From the NCBI GenBank assembly GCA_019115145.1, contig DXED01000016.1:1-64000 (forward strand): DNA of 64,000 nt. The letters run 5' to 3'. How positions within the stretch are numbered: the stretch's first letter is position 1; the number at the start of each line of letters is the position of its first letter. This DNA is from Claveliimonas intestinigallinarum (lineage in GTDB: Bacteria > Bacillota > Clostridia > Lachnospirales > Lachnospiraceae). Both the position numbers and the translations under genes were made by a program. Positions 1 to 7,720 of this stretch are shown piece after piece. The notes under the pieces are model-generated. The model worked only from the letters and a program-made list of their open reading frames with translations. It was not told the DNA's origin and made no database searches.

Positions 1-21
1 ACGTACCGCTTAACTTTAGAG

Positions 22-79
22 TTGATAAGTAGGGGATTTTTCTTGATAAAAACCGGAAGGATCATTGAAATGTTGATAA
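22..79. repeat. Three TTGATAA direct repeats beyond the leuA 3' end
   Basis: TTGATAA occurs at 22-28, 43-49 and 73-79, about two and three helical turns apart. The longer form GTTGATAA occurs at 21-28 and 72-79, and again on the minus strand at 2198-2205, just upstream of leuA. No gene is visible in 1-89. The motif is simple and AT-rich, so chance is possible. Confidence 0.3.
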
Positions 80-89
80 CTACAATAGA

Positions 90-116
90 AAAGCCCCGGG
101 GTAAACCGGGGACTTT
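90..116. terminator. Hairpin, possible terminator
   Basis: CCCCGG (94-99) pairs with CCGGGG (106-111) around a 6-nt loop. The stem extends through AAAG/CTTT with one bulged base. It is probably a second terminator at the leuA 3' end or belongs to a gene left of the window. Confidence 0.4.
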
Positions 117-128
117 GTCTACAGTCTG

Positions 129-157
129 AAACGGCTGCGTGTAGGCAGCCGTTTTCT
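129..157. terminator. Intrinsic terminator downstream of leuA
   Basis: A perfect 10-bp stem, AAACGGCTGC (129-138) with GCAGCCGTTT (145-154), has a 6-nt loop and T-rich flanks. It starts 12 bases past the leuA stop on the minus strand. The better T-run is on the plus strand, so it may work in both directions. Confidence 0.6.
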
Positions 158-168
158 TCTGTCTCGTC

Positions 169-2157
169 TTATTTCTGGTTCCGGAACTGTACCGGTGTCA
201 TATTGTACGCTTTCTTGAAGAGCCTGTTAAAGTGCTCCACATTCTGATAGCCCACGGACAGGGCGATATTTTCCACGGTCATGTTGCTGCTCTTTAAGAG
301 CGCTCTGGCCTTCTTCATGCGGATCTTTTTCACAAGGTCTCCGAAGGTCATCCCTGATTTCTCCCGGATATACTTGGAAAGGTAGGGCTTGGAGAGATAG
401 AATTTCTCTGCCAGGTCATCCAGCGTCACGTCAATGTAGTTGGCCTGTATGTAGTTCATGATCTCGATCATGCGGGCGTCCTTCACCGGGTCAGCGGTGC
501 TGAGCTCCTCGATCTTGTTCACAGCCACGATGAGGGCCTCGATGGAGGCGCGGATGATGTCCGCGTCGATGCCAACGCCCCAGAACGTCTTCTCGTGGGA
601 GATGATGCCCACGTAGGCCACCGCCTTGGAGGAAGATCCTCTGGTGAGGGAGTGCTCCTCGTAGTAGCGCAGCTCGTAGCTGATGTTGAAGTACTGCTTG
701 ATGGCGTTGCTGACTGCGTCCAGACGTCCGTTTCCGGAGGCGGTCACCACCTGCTCGTCATTGCCGTGGTGGATGGTGGCGTCGGCGATGATGCCGTCCG
801 CCTGGCGGAAATGGCACTCGTCAATGGAGAACACTGTCTTCGCATTCACGTAGTTGTCCGTAAAGATCTGGTATACCCACTCCGGTGTCAGCTCCTTGTG
901 CGCCTTGTCGGAGACACCCTTCACAAGGTATCCCACTTCCTCACGCATCTTCTCCGGAAGGTTGATGCCGTGGCTCTGCTTCAGGATATAGTTCACGCCG
1001 CCCTTTCCGGACTGGCTGTTGATGCGGATAACGTCTGAGTCGTAGCGTCTTCCCACATCCTGGGGATCGATGGGCAGATAGGGAACAGTCCACTTGTCGC
1101 ACTTCTTCTCCTCTCTCCAGGCCATGCCCTTGGCGATGGCATCCTGGTGGGAGCCGGAGAAGGCGGTGAAGACCAGCTCGCCCGCATAGGGCTGGCGCAC
1201 ATCCACAGTCATCCTTGTGAGCCGCTCGTAGGTCTCCTTGATCTCCTCCATGTTGGAGAAGTCCAGCTTCGGGTCCACACCGTGGGAGAACATGTTCATG
1301 CCCAGGGTGATGATATCCACGTTTCCTGTCCGCTCACCGTTTCCGAACAGGGTTCCCTCGATCCTGTCAGCGCCGGCCAGTATTCCAAGCTCCGCTGTGG
1401 CCACGCCGCAGCCCCTGTCGTTGTGGGGATGGAGGGAGAGAACCACATTGTCTCTGTAGGCCAGATGCTTGTGCACATACTCAAGCTGGGATGCAAAGAC
1501 GTGGGGCATGGCGTTCTCCACAGTCGTGGGAATGTTGATGATGGCCTTGTTGTCCGCCTGGGGCTTCCACACGTCCAGGACTGCGTTGCACACCTCCACG
1601 GCATAGTCTACCTCTGTCCCTGAGAAGCTCTCCGGGCTGTACTCAAAGGTGAAGTTTCCCTCTGTCTTGTCCGCCAGCTTCTTCAGCAGCTTTGCACCGT
1701 CCACAGCAATTTTCTTAATCTGCTCTTTATCCTTTTTGAACACCTGCTCTCTCTGAGCCACAGAAGTGGAATTGTACAGGTGGATGACAGCGTGGGGCGC
1801 ACCCTTCACAGCCTCAAAGGTCCTCTTGATGATATGCTCTCTGGCCTGGGTCAGCACCTGGACTGTCACGTCGTCTGGGATCATGTTCTTCTCGATCAGG
1901 GCTCGCATAAAGTTGTACTCTGTCTCAGAGGCAGCCGGGAAGCCCACCTCGATCTCCTTGAAGCCCACCTTTACGAGCAGCTCAAAGAACTCCAGCTTCT
2001 CCTCCAGACTCATAGGCTCGATCAGGGCCTGGTTGCCGTCCCGCAGGTCCACACTGCACCAGATGGGAGGCTGGTCTATGTATTCTTTCTTCACCCAGTC
2101 GTAGGTGACCTCCGGCGGCATGAAATACTGCCGCTCATACTTCTCAAAATTCTTCAT
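169..2157 (-). CDS. leuA: 2-isopropylmalate synthase fused to AraC-type DNA-binding domain
   Basis: The first ~555 residues are a LeuA enzyme, which condenses acetyl-CoA with 2-ketoisovalerate in the first committed step of leucine synthesis. The DLRDGNQAL motif (about residues 37-45), the HPHNDRG metal-binding segment and a C-terminal dimerisation/regulatory domain (about 440-555) are visible. Residues 561-662 are not part of normal LeuA. They form a complete AraC/XylS DNA-binding domain with two helix-turn-helices (about 578-602 and 627-659, ending MTPVQFR). The frame is continuous across the junction. A GAAAGGAAG ribosome site precedes the ATG. The enzyme could sense leucine or substrate and act directly on DNA; this is inference. 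No T-box was seen upstream. Confidence 0.93.
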   Translation of the reverse strand: MKNFEKYERQYFMPPEVTYDWVKKEYIDQPPIWCSVDLRDGNQALIEPMSLEEKLEFFELLVKVGFKEIEVGFPAASETEYNFMRALIEKNMIPDDVTVQVLTQAREHIIKRTFEAVKGAPHAVIHLYNSTSVAQREQVFKKDKEQIKKIAVDGAKLLKKLADKTEGNFTFEYSPESFSGTEVDYAVEVCNAVLDVWKPQADNKAIINIPTTVENAMPHVFASQLEYVHKHLAYRDNVVLSLHPHNDRGCGVATAELGILAGADRIEGTLFGNGERTGNVDIITLGMNMFSHGVDPKLDFSNMEEIKETYERLTRMTVDVRQPYAGELVFTAFSGSHQDAIAKGMAWREEKKCDKWTVPYLPIDPQDVGRRYDSDVIRINSQSGKGGVNYILKQSHGINLPEKMREEVGYLVKGVSDKAHKELTPEWVYQIFTDNYVNAKTVFSIDECHFRQADGIIADATIHHGNDEQVVTASGNGRLDAVSNAIKQYFNISYELRYYEEHSLTRGSSSKAVAYVGIISHEKTFWGVGIDADIIRASIEALIVAVNKIEELSTADPVKDARMIEIMNYIQANYIDVTLDDLAEKFYLSKPYLSKYIREKSGMTFGDLVKKIRMKKARALLKSSNMTVENIALSVGYQNVEHFNRLFKKAYNMTPVQFRNQK

Positions 2158-2280
2158 GTCTCATCTCTTCCTTTCAGCAATACAAAAAGCTGAATATTTA
2201 TCAACTTTATTGTTCTTTTTTAATACCCGTCTATCCTATCATACATATGCCCAAAAGAAAAGTGGTAAATTTAATCATTT

Positions 2281-3597
2281 TTATTGATTTATTTTGTTCT
2301 TCCCTGCAAAATAGCGGGCGCAGACCTGGCTGAAACACCAGAGGGCGCTTCGCTCCGGCACCTTTGCAGCCGCCGTTACCTTCTGCTCTGCCACCGGAAA
2401 ATCCCCGACGCAGTAGCGGATACTCCCCACCTCCTGCCCCTCTGTCACCGGGGCCGTCAGCTTCTCCGGCAGGTCGATGCTGGCAGTCACCGTCTCGTTT
2501 TCCGCCAGAAGGAGTTCCTTTTGGATGGGCTCTGACGCAAGGAGAGCCAGAGCCTCCCCCTCCAGAGTGCCGGAGGGCGGCGCGCCGCCGGAAACAGGAA
2601 GGACTGGCAGGGGCCGGTCCAGAGTGACCGTCTCATATTGGTAGTGGTCAATCCCGTACTGCATCAGTTTCTTTGTGTCCTCCCACTTGTACCCCTTGTT
2701 GCCCGGCCACCCGCAGGCCAGCAGGGCTACGATAAAGGTGCGTCCCCCGTTTTCCAGAGCTCCCACATAGCAGTATCCGGCGTCCGCTGTAAATCCGGTC
2801 TTTCCCGTGAGAGCCCCCTCCATCATGGTGAGAAAGGCGTTGTGGTTTTGCAGGGAGAAGCTCCTCTGACCGGACAGGTCTGTGAAGGTGTAGCTGTCCT
2901 TCCCCGTGATGTCGAGAAAGGCCGCCCTCTTTGGGGACTGGGTGATACAGTACTTAAGGATCCGGGCCAGGTCGGCCGCTGTGGTGGAGTGAATCCTGGT
3001 CCCGTCGGAGGCGTCCAGGCCGTTGGGAGTGATGAAATAGGTGTCCCGGCAGCCGATCTCCTCCGCCTTCCGGTTCATCATCCCGGCAAATTTCTCCACA
3101 CTCCCGGCTGTGTTCTCCGCGATCACTACAGCGCTGTCATTGTGGGACTCCAGCATCAGGGAGCAGAGAAGATCCTCCAGGCGGTAGGTCTCCCCCTCCC
3201 GGACACCCAGCCGGACCTCCGGCTGGGAGGCAGCCTCCTCCGACACAGAGCACTCCATCTCCAGGTCCGCCGTCTCCAGCGCCAGGATGCACGTCATAAT
3301 CTTGGTAGTGCTTGCCATGGGACGGGCTGTGTCCGCGTCTTTTCCAAATAAAACACGCCCGCTGTCAGCGTCCATCAGGACCGCTGACCGGGCGTAGAGC
3401 TGGGCCAGCTCCTCCGGCGTCTCCCCCTCCCCGGCACCGGCAGCCATCCCCCGCATGGAAGGACAGAACGCCAGCCAGATAAAGAGGAGGACAGGCGCCA
3501 GGAGAATACCGGCCCTCTTTATCCTTCTCATTCCATACCATTTTCTATATAACCGACCTTTTTCCGGTCTTCTCATACACATCACGACCCGAAGCAT
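2281..3597 (-). CDS. D-alanyl-D-alanine carboxypeptidase, probably sporulation-linked (DacB/DacF type)
   Basis: This is a penicillin-binding-protein-5 type peptidase that trims the terminal D-Ala of peptidoglycan stem peptides. The three active-site motifs are present: STTK (96-99), SHN (151-153) and KTG (266-268). A signal-peptide hydrophobic stretch covers about residues 31-46. The start is uncertain: 3597, 3576 and 3531 are all in frame, none has a good ribosome site, and the signal peptide fits 3531 best. It follows scpA-scpB, where B. subtilis carries the sigma-E gene dacB. A sigma-E-like promoter lies immediately upstream, so a role in spore cortex is plausible. Confidence 0.88.
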   Translation of the reverse strand: MLRVVMCMRRPEKGRLYRKWYGMRRIKRAGILLAPVLLFIWLAFCPSMRGMAAGAGEGETPEELAQLYARSAVLMDADSGRVLFGKDADTARPMASTTKIMTCILALETADLEMECSVSEEAASQPEVRLGVREGETYRLEDLLCSLMLESHNDSAVVIAENTAGSVEKFAGMMNRKAEEIGCRDTYFITPNGLDASDGTRIHSTTAADLARILKYCITQSPKRAAFLDITGKDSYTFTDLSGQRSFSLQNHNAFLTMMEGALTGKTGFTADAGYCYVGALENGGRTFIVALLACGWPGNKGYKWEDTKKLMQYGIDHYQYETVTLDRPLPVLPVSGGAPPSGTLEGEALALLASEPIQKELLLAENETVTASIDLPEKLTAPVTEGQEVGSIRYCVGDFPVAEQKVTAAAKVPERSALWCFSQVCARYFAGKNKINQ

Positions 3598-3613
3598 CCG
3601 CGCAGTTAACTTA

Positions 3614-3642
3614 TATGTATGCCCCGTGACCGAAAAATATGT
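3614..3642 (-). promoter_or_regulatory. Sigma-E-like promoter of the carboxypeptidase gene
   Basis: On the minus strand, ACATATT (3636-3642) is followed by a 14-base spacer and CATACATA (3614-3621). The B. subtilis sigma-E consensus is roughly KMATATT, 13-15 bases, CATACAHT, so each box has one mismatch. It occupies the 61-bp gap between scpB and the carboxypeptidase. Confidence 0.5.
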
Positions 3643-3658
3643 CTTGCGCCCGAACAGG

Positions 3659-4228
3659 CTATACGTCCAGCTTCAGCTGGGCCTCCTCCTCGGCCTCGTG
3701 TTTGAAATTCTCGATCTGCTCCGGGTTGATCCCCGGCAGCTCGTCCAGGGAGTGGATGCTGAAGCGCCGCAGGAACTCCTCCGTTGTCCCGAACAGGATG
3801 GGCTTTCCAGGCGCGTCCAGCCGTCCCACCTCGCACACGAGATCATACTCCACCAGTTTGTTCACCGCGTGGTCTGACTTGACACCCCGGATCTTTTCGA
3901 TCTCCAGCTTTGTGACAGGCTGGCGGTAGGCGATGATGGAGAGCGTCTCCAGCTGCACGTCCGTGAGCACGTACCTGCGGGGCTGCTTTGCCACCTTGAT
4001 GAGATACTCGTACATCTGGGGCTTTGTGCACATCTGGAAGGAGTCCTCCAGCTCAATGATGTGGATTCCCCTGTCGTCCGTCTCGTATTTATCCATCATG
4101 TTGTGGATCACCTTTCGGGTCGTCTCCTCGTCATGGCCGATGGCCGCCGCGATCTTGGAGAGCTCCACGGAGTTCCCCATAGTAAAAAGAATGGCTTCTA
4201 TGATACCCTCTAGTCTGCTTATCTCCAC
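3659..4228 (-). CDS. scpB: Segregation and condensation protein B
   Basis: ScpB is the winged-helix partner that, with ScpA, bridges the SMC heads in the bacterial condensin acting on the nucleoid. The 189-residue length is typical. The conserved segment LETLSIIAYRQPVTKLEIEK and the EFLRRF region near the C terminus are recognisable. The ATG lies one base after the scpA stop, so the two are translationally coupled. Confidence 0.96.
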   Translation of the reverse strand: MEISRLEGIIEAILFTMGNSVELSKIAAAIGHDEETTRKVIHNMMDKYETDDRGIHIIELEDSFQMCTKPQMYEYLIKVAKQPRRYVLTDVQLETLSIIAYRQPVTKLEIEKIRGVKSDHAVNKLVEYDLVCEVGRLDAPGKPILFGTTEEFLRRFSIHSLDELPGINPEQIENFKHEAEEEAQLKLDV

Positions 4229-4229
4229 T

Positions 4230-5024
4230 TTATACTTCCCCTTCTTCTCTTTGCTCTTCTTGCTCTGTCCGCTCCCCGCCGCATATCATGGAGGTGATAA
4301 GGATATCGTCAAAGGGCTGCTCCTGCAGAACCCTGATCTTGCCTGTCTTCATCAGCTCCAGCACGGCCAGGAAGGTGACTACAAGCTGTACCCTGGATCC
4401 CTGCCTTGACAGGAGCTGCCGGAAGCTGAAGGTGGGGTGGGTTCCGGCGTACTCCTCCACATAGTCCAGCTTCTCCGGCAGGGAGACCTCCTCCTTCTCG
4501 ATCTTTCCAAAGCGGCTGCGGATGGGATCGATCTTCTCCGTCTGCCTGCGCATCATCTCCCGGAAAATGCTGTTCAGCCTGGACAGGGTCAGCCCGTCCA
4601 GCAGTTTGTCCAGATCCACAGGCTCCACGTAGTCCTGCACCTCCTCCGGTATGTCCGGCTCCCGGTACAGGGATCTTTCGCCCTCCACCTGCCGGTCCCG
4701 GAGCTCGTAGGACATGTACTTGTACATCTTGTACTGGAGAAGCTGCTCCACCAGCTCCTGCCGGGGATCTTCCTCCTCCCCCTCCTCGTTCACTTCCTTG
4801 GGAAGCAGCATCCGGCACTTGATGTCCAGCAGCGTGGCCGCCATGAGGAGGAACTCGCTCATCACGTTCAGGTCCTCCCTCTCCATGGCGTGGATATATT
4901 CCATGTACTGATTTGTGATCTCCACGATAGGAATGTCGTAGATATCTATTTTATTTTTGTCGATGAGGTGCAGAAGAAGGTCCAGAGGGCCTTCAAACAC
5001 CTGCAGCTTTACCTCTAATCCCAC
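4230..5024 (-). CDS. scpA: Segregation and condensation protein A
   Basis: ScpA is the kleisin subunit of the SMC-ScpAB condensin. The N-terminal signature VFEGPLDLLLHLI and the segment YMEYI are present, and the C-terminal winged-helix region is intact. The start is set at GTG 5024 because a GGAGG lies six bases upstream of it. The alternative ATG at 5030 directly abuts that GGAGG. A consensus promoter is just upstream, making scpA the head of the scpA-scpB unit. Confidence 0.95.
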   Translation of the reverse strand: MGLEVKLQVFEGPLDLLLHLIDKNKIDIYDIPIVEITNQYMEYIHAMEREDLNVMSEFLLMAATLLDIKCRMLLPKEVNEEGEEEDPRQELVEQLLQYKMYKYMSYELRDRQVEGERSLYREPDIPEEVQDYVEPVDLDKLLDGLTLSRLNSIFREMMRRQTEKIDPIRSRFGKIEKEEVSLPEKLDYVEEYAGTHPTFSFRQLLSRQGSRVQLVVTFLAVLELMKTGKIRVLQEQPFDDILITSMICGGERTEQEEQREEGEV

Positions 5025-5059
5025 AGACATCCTCCGCTCTTTCCTGACTTAACCATACT

Positions 5060-5088
5060 ATTATATCTGACCTTTGCTCTTTTCTCAA
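5060..5088 (-). promoter_or_regulatory. Vegetative promoter of scpAB
   Basis: On the minus strand, TTGAGA (5083-5088), a 17-base spacer and TATAAT (5060-5065). It fills the short gap between the TetR gene stop (5097) and scpA. Confidence 0.7.
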
Positions 5089-5096
5089 CAGTTTTT

Positions 5097-5681
5097 CTAA
5101 AGCTGTATGAGCACTCGGGACCGTAGAATGCCCATGAGAAGCTCCTTGGCCTCTTTTTGCTGCCTTTCCACCGGAATGCGCTCTGCGTGTCCCTCGTTGA
5201 TGAAGCCGATGATCCCGTAGCAGAGAAAACCGGCGATCCTCTTCGGCGAGTACTTAAGCCGGCTTTGCCTCTCCATCCTCTTTGTGTGCTTCTCCACCGT
5301 CTCCAGGACGATGCTGTAGAAGGCGAACGCAAGGTAGGGATTTTTGTCCGGCGCCGTGTAATGGAAAAAGTCAAAATGGCTGTAGTACAGCTCCATAATG
5401 GCATCCAGAATGTTGCAGTAGCTGAGCACCTCGTCCCTTCCCGGATTGTTCTTTCGCTGTTTCCTCTCATAGTCCTCCGTGCCCAGGACCACCATATCCT
5501 GAAAGATCTCGTCCACCAGGGCGTACTTGTCGCTGTAGTGAGAGTAGAAGGTGATCCTGCTGATCTGCGCCCTGGCACACAGCTCCGTGATGGAGATCTG
5601 CTCAAAGGGCTGCTCCGGAAGCATGGAGATGAGGGTGCTCTTCAGATTTCTCTTTGTCTTCGTAATGCGTCTGTCTTCCAT
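5097..5681 (-). CDS. TetR/AcrR-family transcriptional regulator
   Basis: This 194-residue protein has a TetR helix-turn-helix at about residues 8-55, with the typical ISITELCARA and ISRITFYSHY segments. The C-terminal ligand domain is divergent and I do not recognise its ligand. It is divergent from degV across 165 bp containing a perfect 24-bp palindrome, so it probably represses itself and degV. DegV proteins bind fatty acids, which makes an acyl ligand a reasonable guess but not shown. A GGGGG ribosome site precedes the ATG. Confidence 0.88.
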   Translation of the reverse strand: MEDRRITKTKRNLKSTLISMLPEQPFEQISITELCARAQISRITFYSHYSDKYALVDEIFQDMVVLGTEDYERKQRKNNPGRDEVLSYCNILDAIMELYYSHFDFFHYTAPDKNPYLAFAFYSIVLETVEKHTKRMERQSRLKYSPKRIAGFLCYGIIGFINEGHAERIPVERQQKEAKELLMGILRSRVLIQL

Positions 5682-5709
5682 TACATTTCCCCCGATCTGT
5701 ATAAATAAC

Positions 5710-5732
5710 TGACAAAAACGGATGGTCTGTCA
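5710..5732. repeat. Secondary inverted repeat near the tetR start
   Basis: TGACA (5710-5714) and TGTCA (5728-5732) form a short dyad beside the main palindrome. It could be a second operator, but the arms are only five bases. Confidence 0.25.
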
Positions 5733-5790
5733 TTGAGTTTTATTTTTTGTTCTGCTATAATATTTTAACATCTGTTAAAATATCGGTCAA
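5733..5790. promoter_or_regulatory. Overlapping divergent promoters with 24-bp palindromic operator
   Basis: A perfect palindrome spans 5760-5783: arm ATATTTTAACA, two central bases, arm TGTTAAAATAT. The degV promoter is TTGAGT (5733-5738), 17 bases, TATAAT (5756-5761). The tetR promoter on the minus strand is TTGACC (5785-5790), 17 bases, TAAAAT (5762-5767). One dimer site therefore overlaps both -10 boxes, as expected for a TetR operator shutting both genes. Assignment to this TetR protein is inference from position. Confidence 0.75.
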
Positions 5791-5846
5791 TGTGTAAGAT
5801 ATTTTGAGTTTTTAAGTCATATCATGGAACTGTAAAGGAGAATACT

Positions 5847-6725
5847 ATGTCAGACATTGCTATTATGACGGACAGCAACTGCGGGATCATGCCGGGGTGC
5901 GAGCCTTATTCCGACATCCATATCATTCCCATGCCTGTCCTGATCGATGGTGAGACCTTTTACGAGGGGAAGAGCATCACTGCCGACGCGTTCTACCGGA
6001 AGCTGGCCTCTGACGCCGCTGTCAGCACATCCCTCCCCTCCCCCGGAGATGTGATGGACATGTGGGCCTCCCTCCTGCGGGATTACCGGGAGGTCGTGTA
6101 TATCCCCATGTCCAGCGGACTTTCCACCTCCTGCGCCAGCGCTCTGGCTCTGGCCTCTGAGGGTGACTTTGAGGGCCGCGTCCATGTGGTGGACAACCAC
6201 CGGATCTCTGTCACCCAAACCCAGTCCGTGCTGGACGCCTACTTCCTCGCCAGGGAGGGAAGGACGGGACGACAGATCAAGGAGCAGCTTGAAAGCGAGG
6301 CGCTGGATGCCAGCATCTACATTGCGGTGGACACCCTGAAATACCTGAAAAGAGGAGGGCGCATCACTCCTGCCGCAGCCGCGGTGGGCACGGTGCTGAA
6401 CCTGAAGCCTGTCCTCACCATCCAGGGGGACAAACTGGATGCCTTCGCCAAGGTCCGGGGCATGAAGGCCGCCTTCCGGACTATGTGCAGGGCGGTAAGA
6501 AAGGATATAGACACGCGCTTCTCCCATCTGAGGGACGAGGGCGTCCTGAAGCTTGGCATGGCCGAGACGGACATGGACGAAAAAGAGTTTCTCTCCTGGA
6601 AGGAAAAGTACCAGAAATGTTTTCCGGATATGGAGATCGTCCACTATCCTCTCACCATGAGCATCGGCTGCCACACCGGGGCGGGGGCTCTTGGAGTGGG
6701 CGTGTTCCGGGTGCACCGGCCTTAG
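5847..6725 (+). CDS. DegV family fatty-acid-binding protein
   Basis: DegV/FakB proteins bind a single fatty acid and, with the kinase FakA, feed it into phospholipid synthesis. The 292-residue length is typical. The N-terminal MTDSNC strand, the TSLPSPGD segment, the SSGLSTS loop and the RGGRITPAAAAVG region match the family. No fakA gene is in the window. It is divergent from a TetR gene and shares a palindromic operator with it. The stop is two bases from the convergent metallophosphoesterase stop. Confidence 0.92.
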   Translation: MSDIAIMTDSNCGIMPGCEPYSDIHIIPMPVLIDGETFYEGKSITADAFYRKLASDAAVSTSLPSPGDVMDMWASLLRDYREVVYIPMSSGLSTSCASALALASEGDFEGRVHVVDNHRISVTQTQSVLDAYFLAREGRTGRQIKEQLESEALDASIYIAVDTLKYLKRGGRITPAAAAVGTVLNLKPVLTIQGDKLDAFAKVRGMKAAFRTMCRAVRKDIDTRFSHLRDEGVLKLGMAETDMDEKEFLSWKEKYQKCFPDMEIVHYPLTMSIGCHTGAGALGVGVFRVHRP

Positions 6726-6727
6726 GC

Positions 6728-7597
6728 CTATTTACCTGTAAAGGAAAGGCTGACGAGCTCAGCCATATTGTAGAGACGGACATTGACTGTGTGGGTTCCC
6801 AGCCCCCGGCTGACCACACAGCTTCGCCCGTCTCTTCTTTTGTACATATCTCCTGAATATCTGGGGAAAAGCTGCATCTGAGGCGTGATGACTCCCCCCG
6901 CAAGGGGCAGCCGGACGACGCCTCCGTGGAGATGCCCGGACAGGACAAGATCCGCACCCCAGTCCCAGTAGGCGTCCATGCAGGCCGGGTTGTGAGCCAG
7001 GAGGATGTGGTACTCCTCTCCCTCCGGCTCCCCGATCCTCCTTTTTATCTCCTCTGTCTGCAGCTTTTCCCTCCCGAAATGACTGTAGCAGGAAAGGGGG
7101 ATCTCCAGGCCTGTCAGCGCAGCCTGGAAGCTCCCCTTCTGAAACAGACAGGTCTCGTTTTCCAGCAGGTGTACGCCTGCCCCCATCAGGGCGTCCCGGT
7201 ATCTCTCATACCGGTCTTGGTACTGTCTTCTGTTCTCCTTCATCTTCTGCTCATGGTTTCCGTTGGCGGCATAGACGGGGGCCACAGCCGCAAGCCTCCT
7301 CATGAGAGCGGCTGCCGTCCTGTCAGTCTCCGGCTGTGTCCGGGTCAGCATGTCGCCGCCCACCAGGATACAGTCCGGCTCCTCCCTCTCGACCTGCTCC
7401 AGGAGCCTGCGGTTCTCCCTTCCGTACTCCTTTCCGTGAAGATCTGAGAGAAAGACCATCCGGATCTTGCTCCCTCTCTCCATTCCCGGTATCTCTTCCC
7501 TGTAGCGTCTCACCCGGAAGGTGGACAATTCCCTTGCCATCTCCCCGGCGCACACCAGGGCAGACGCGCCAAGCAGCGCAAGCGGCTTCTTCCACAT
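6728..7597 (-). CDS. Calcineurin-like metallophosphoesterase
   Basis: The two-metal phosphoesterase motifs are in order: DLHG (about residues 53-56), GGDML, GNHE, the AHNP histidine and GHLHGG. An N-terminal hydrophobic segment suggests membrane attachment, as in the YkuE/YaeI group that acts near lipids. The substrate cannot be read from sequence. A GGGAGG ribosome site and a consensus promoter support the start. It converges on degV with almost no spacer. Confidence 0.9.
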   Translation of the reverse strand: MWKKPLALLGASALVCAGEMARELSTFRVRRYREEIPGMERGSKIRMVFLSDLHGKEYGRENRRLLEQVEREEPDCILVGGDMLTRTQPETDRTAAALMRRLAAVAPVYAANGNHEQKMKENRRQYQDRYERYRDALMGAGVHLLENETCLFQKGSFQAALTGLEIPLSCYSHFGREKLQTEEIKRRIGEPEGEEYHILLAHNPACMDAYWDWGADLVLSGHLHGGVVRLPLAGGVITPQMQLFPRYSGDMYKRRDGRSCVVSRGLGTHTVNVRLYNMAELVSLSFTGK

Positions 7598-7648
7598 TTC
7601 GCGTTCCTCCCTTATCTGTCTGCCGCCTTCTGGGCAGTTCTGGTAATG

Positions 7649-7677
7649 ATTATATAATCTGTTTCCCTGTTTTGCAA
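7649..7677 (-). promoter_or_regulatory. Promoter of the metallophosphoesterase gene
   Basis: On the minus strand, TTGCAA (7672-7677), 17 bases, TATAAT (7649-7654), about 50 bases before the start codon. Confidence 0.65.
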
Positions 7678-7720
7678 CTTTCTTTCGCGTCTGCTCTTCC
7701 AGTTAATGCCTGCTTTCCGG

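Noticed and set aside
2231..2278. A 15-codon minus-strand frame upstream of leuA as a leucine leader peptide
   Set aside because: It has no ribosome site, only two Leu codons and no following attenuator hairpins.
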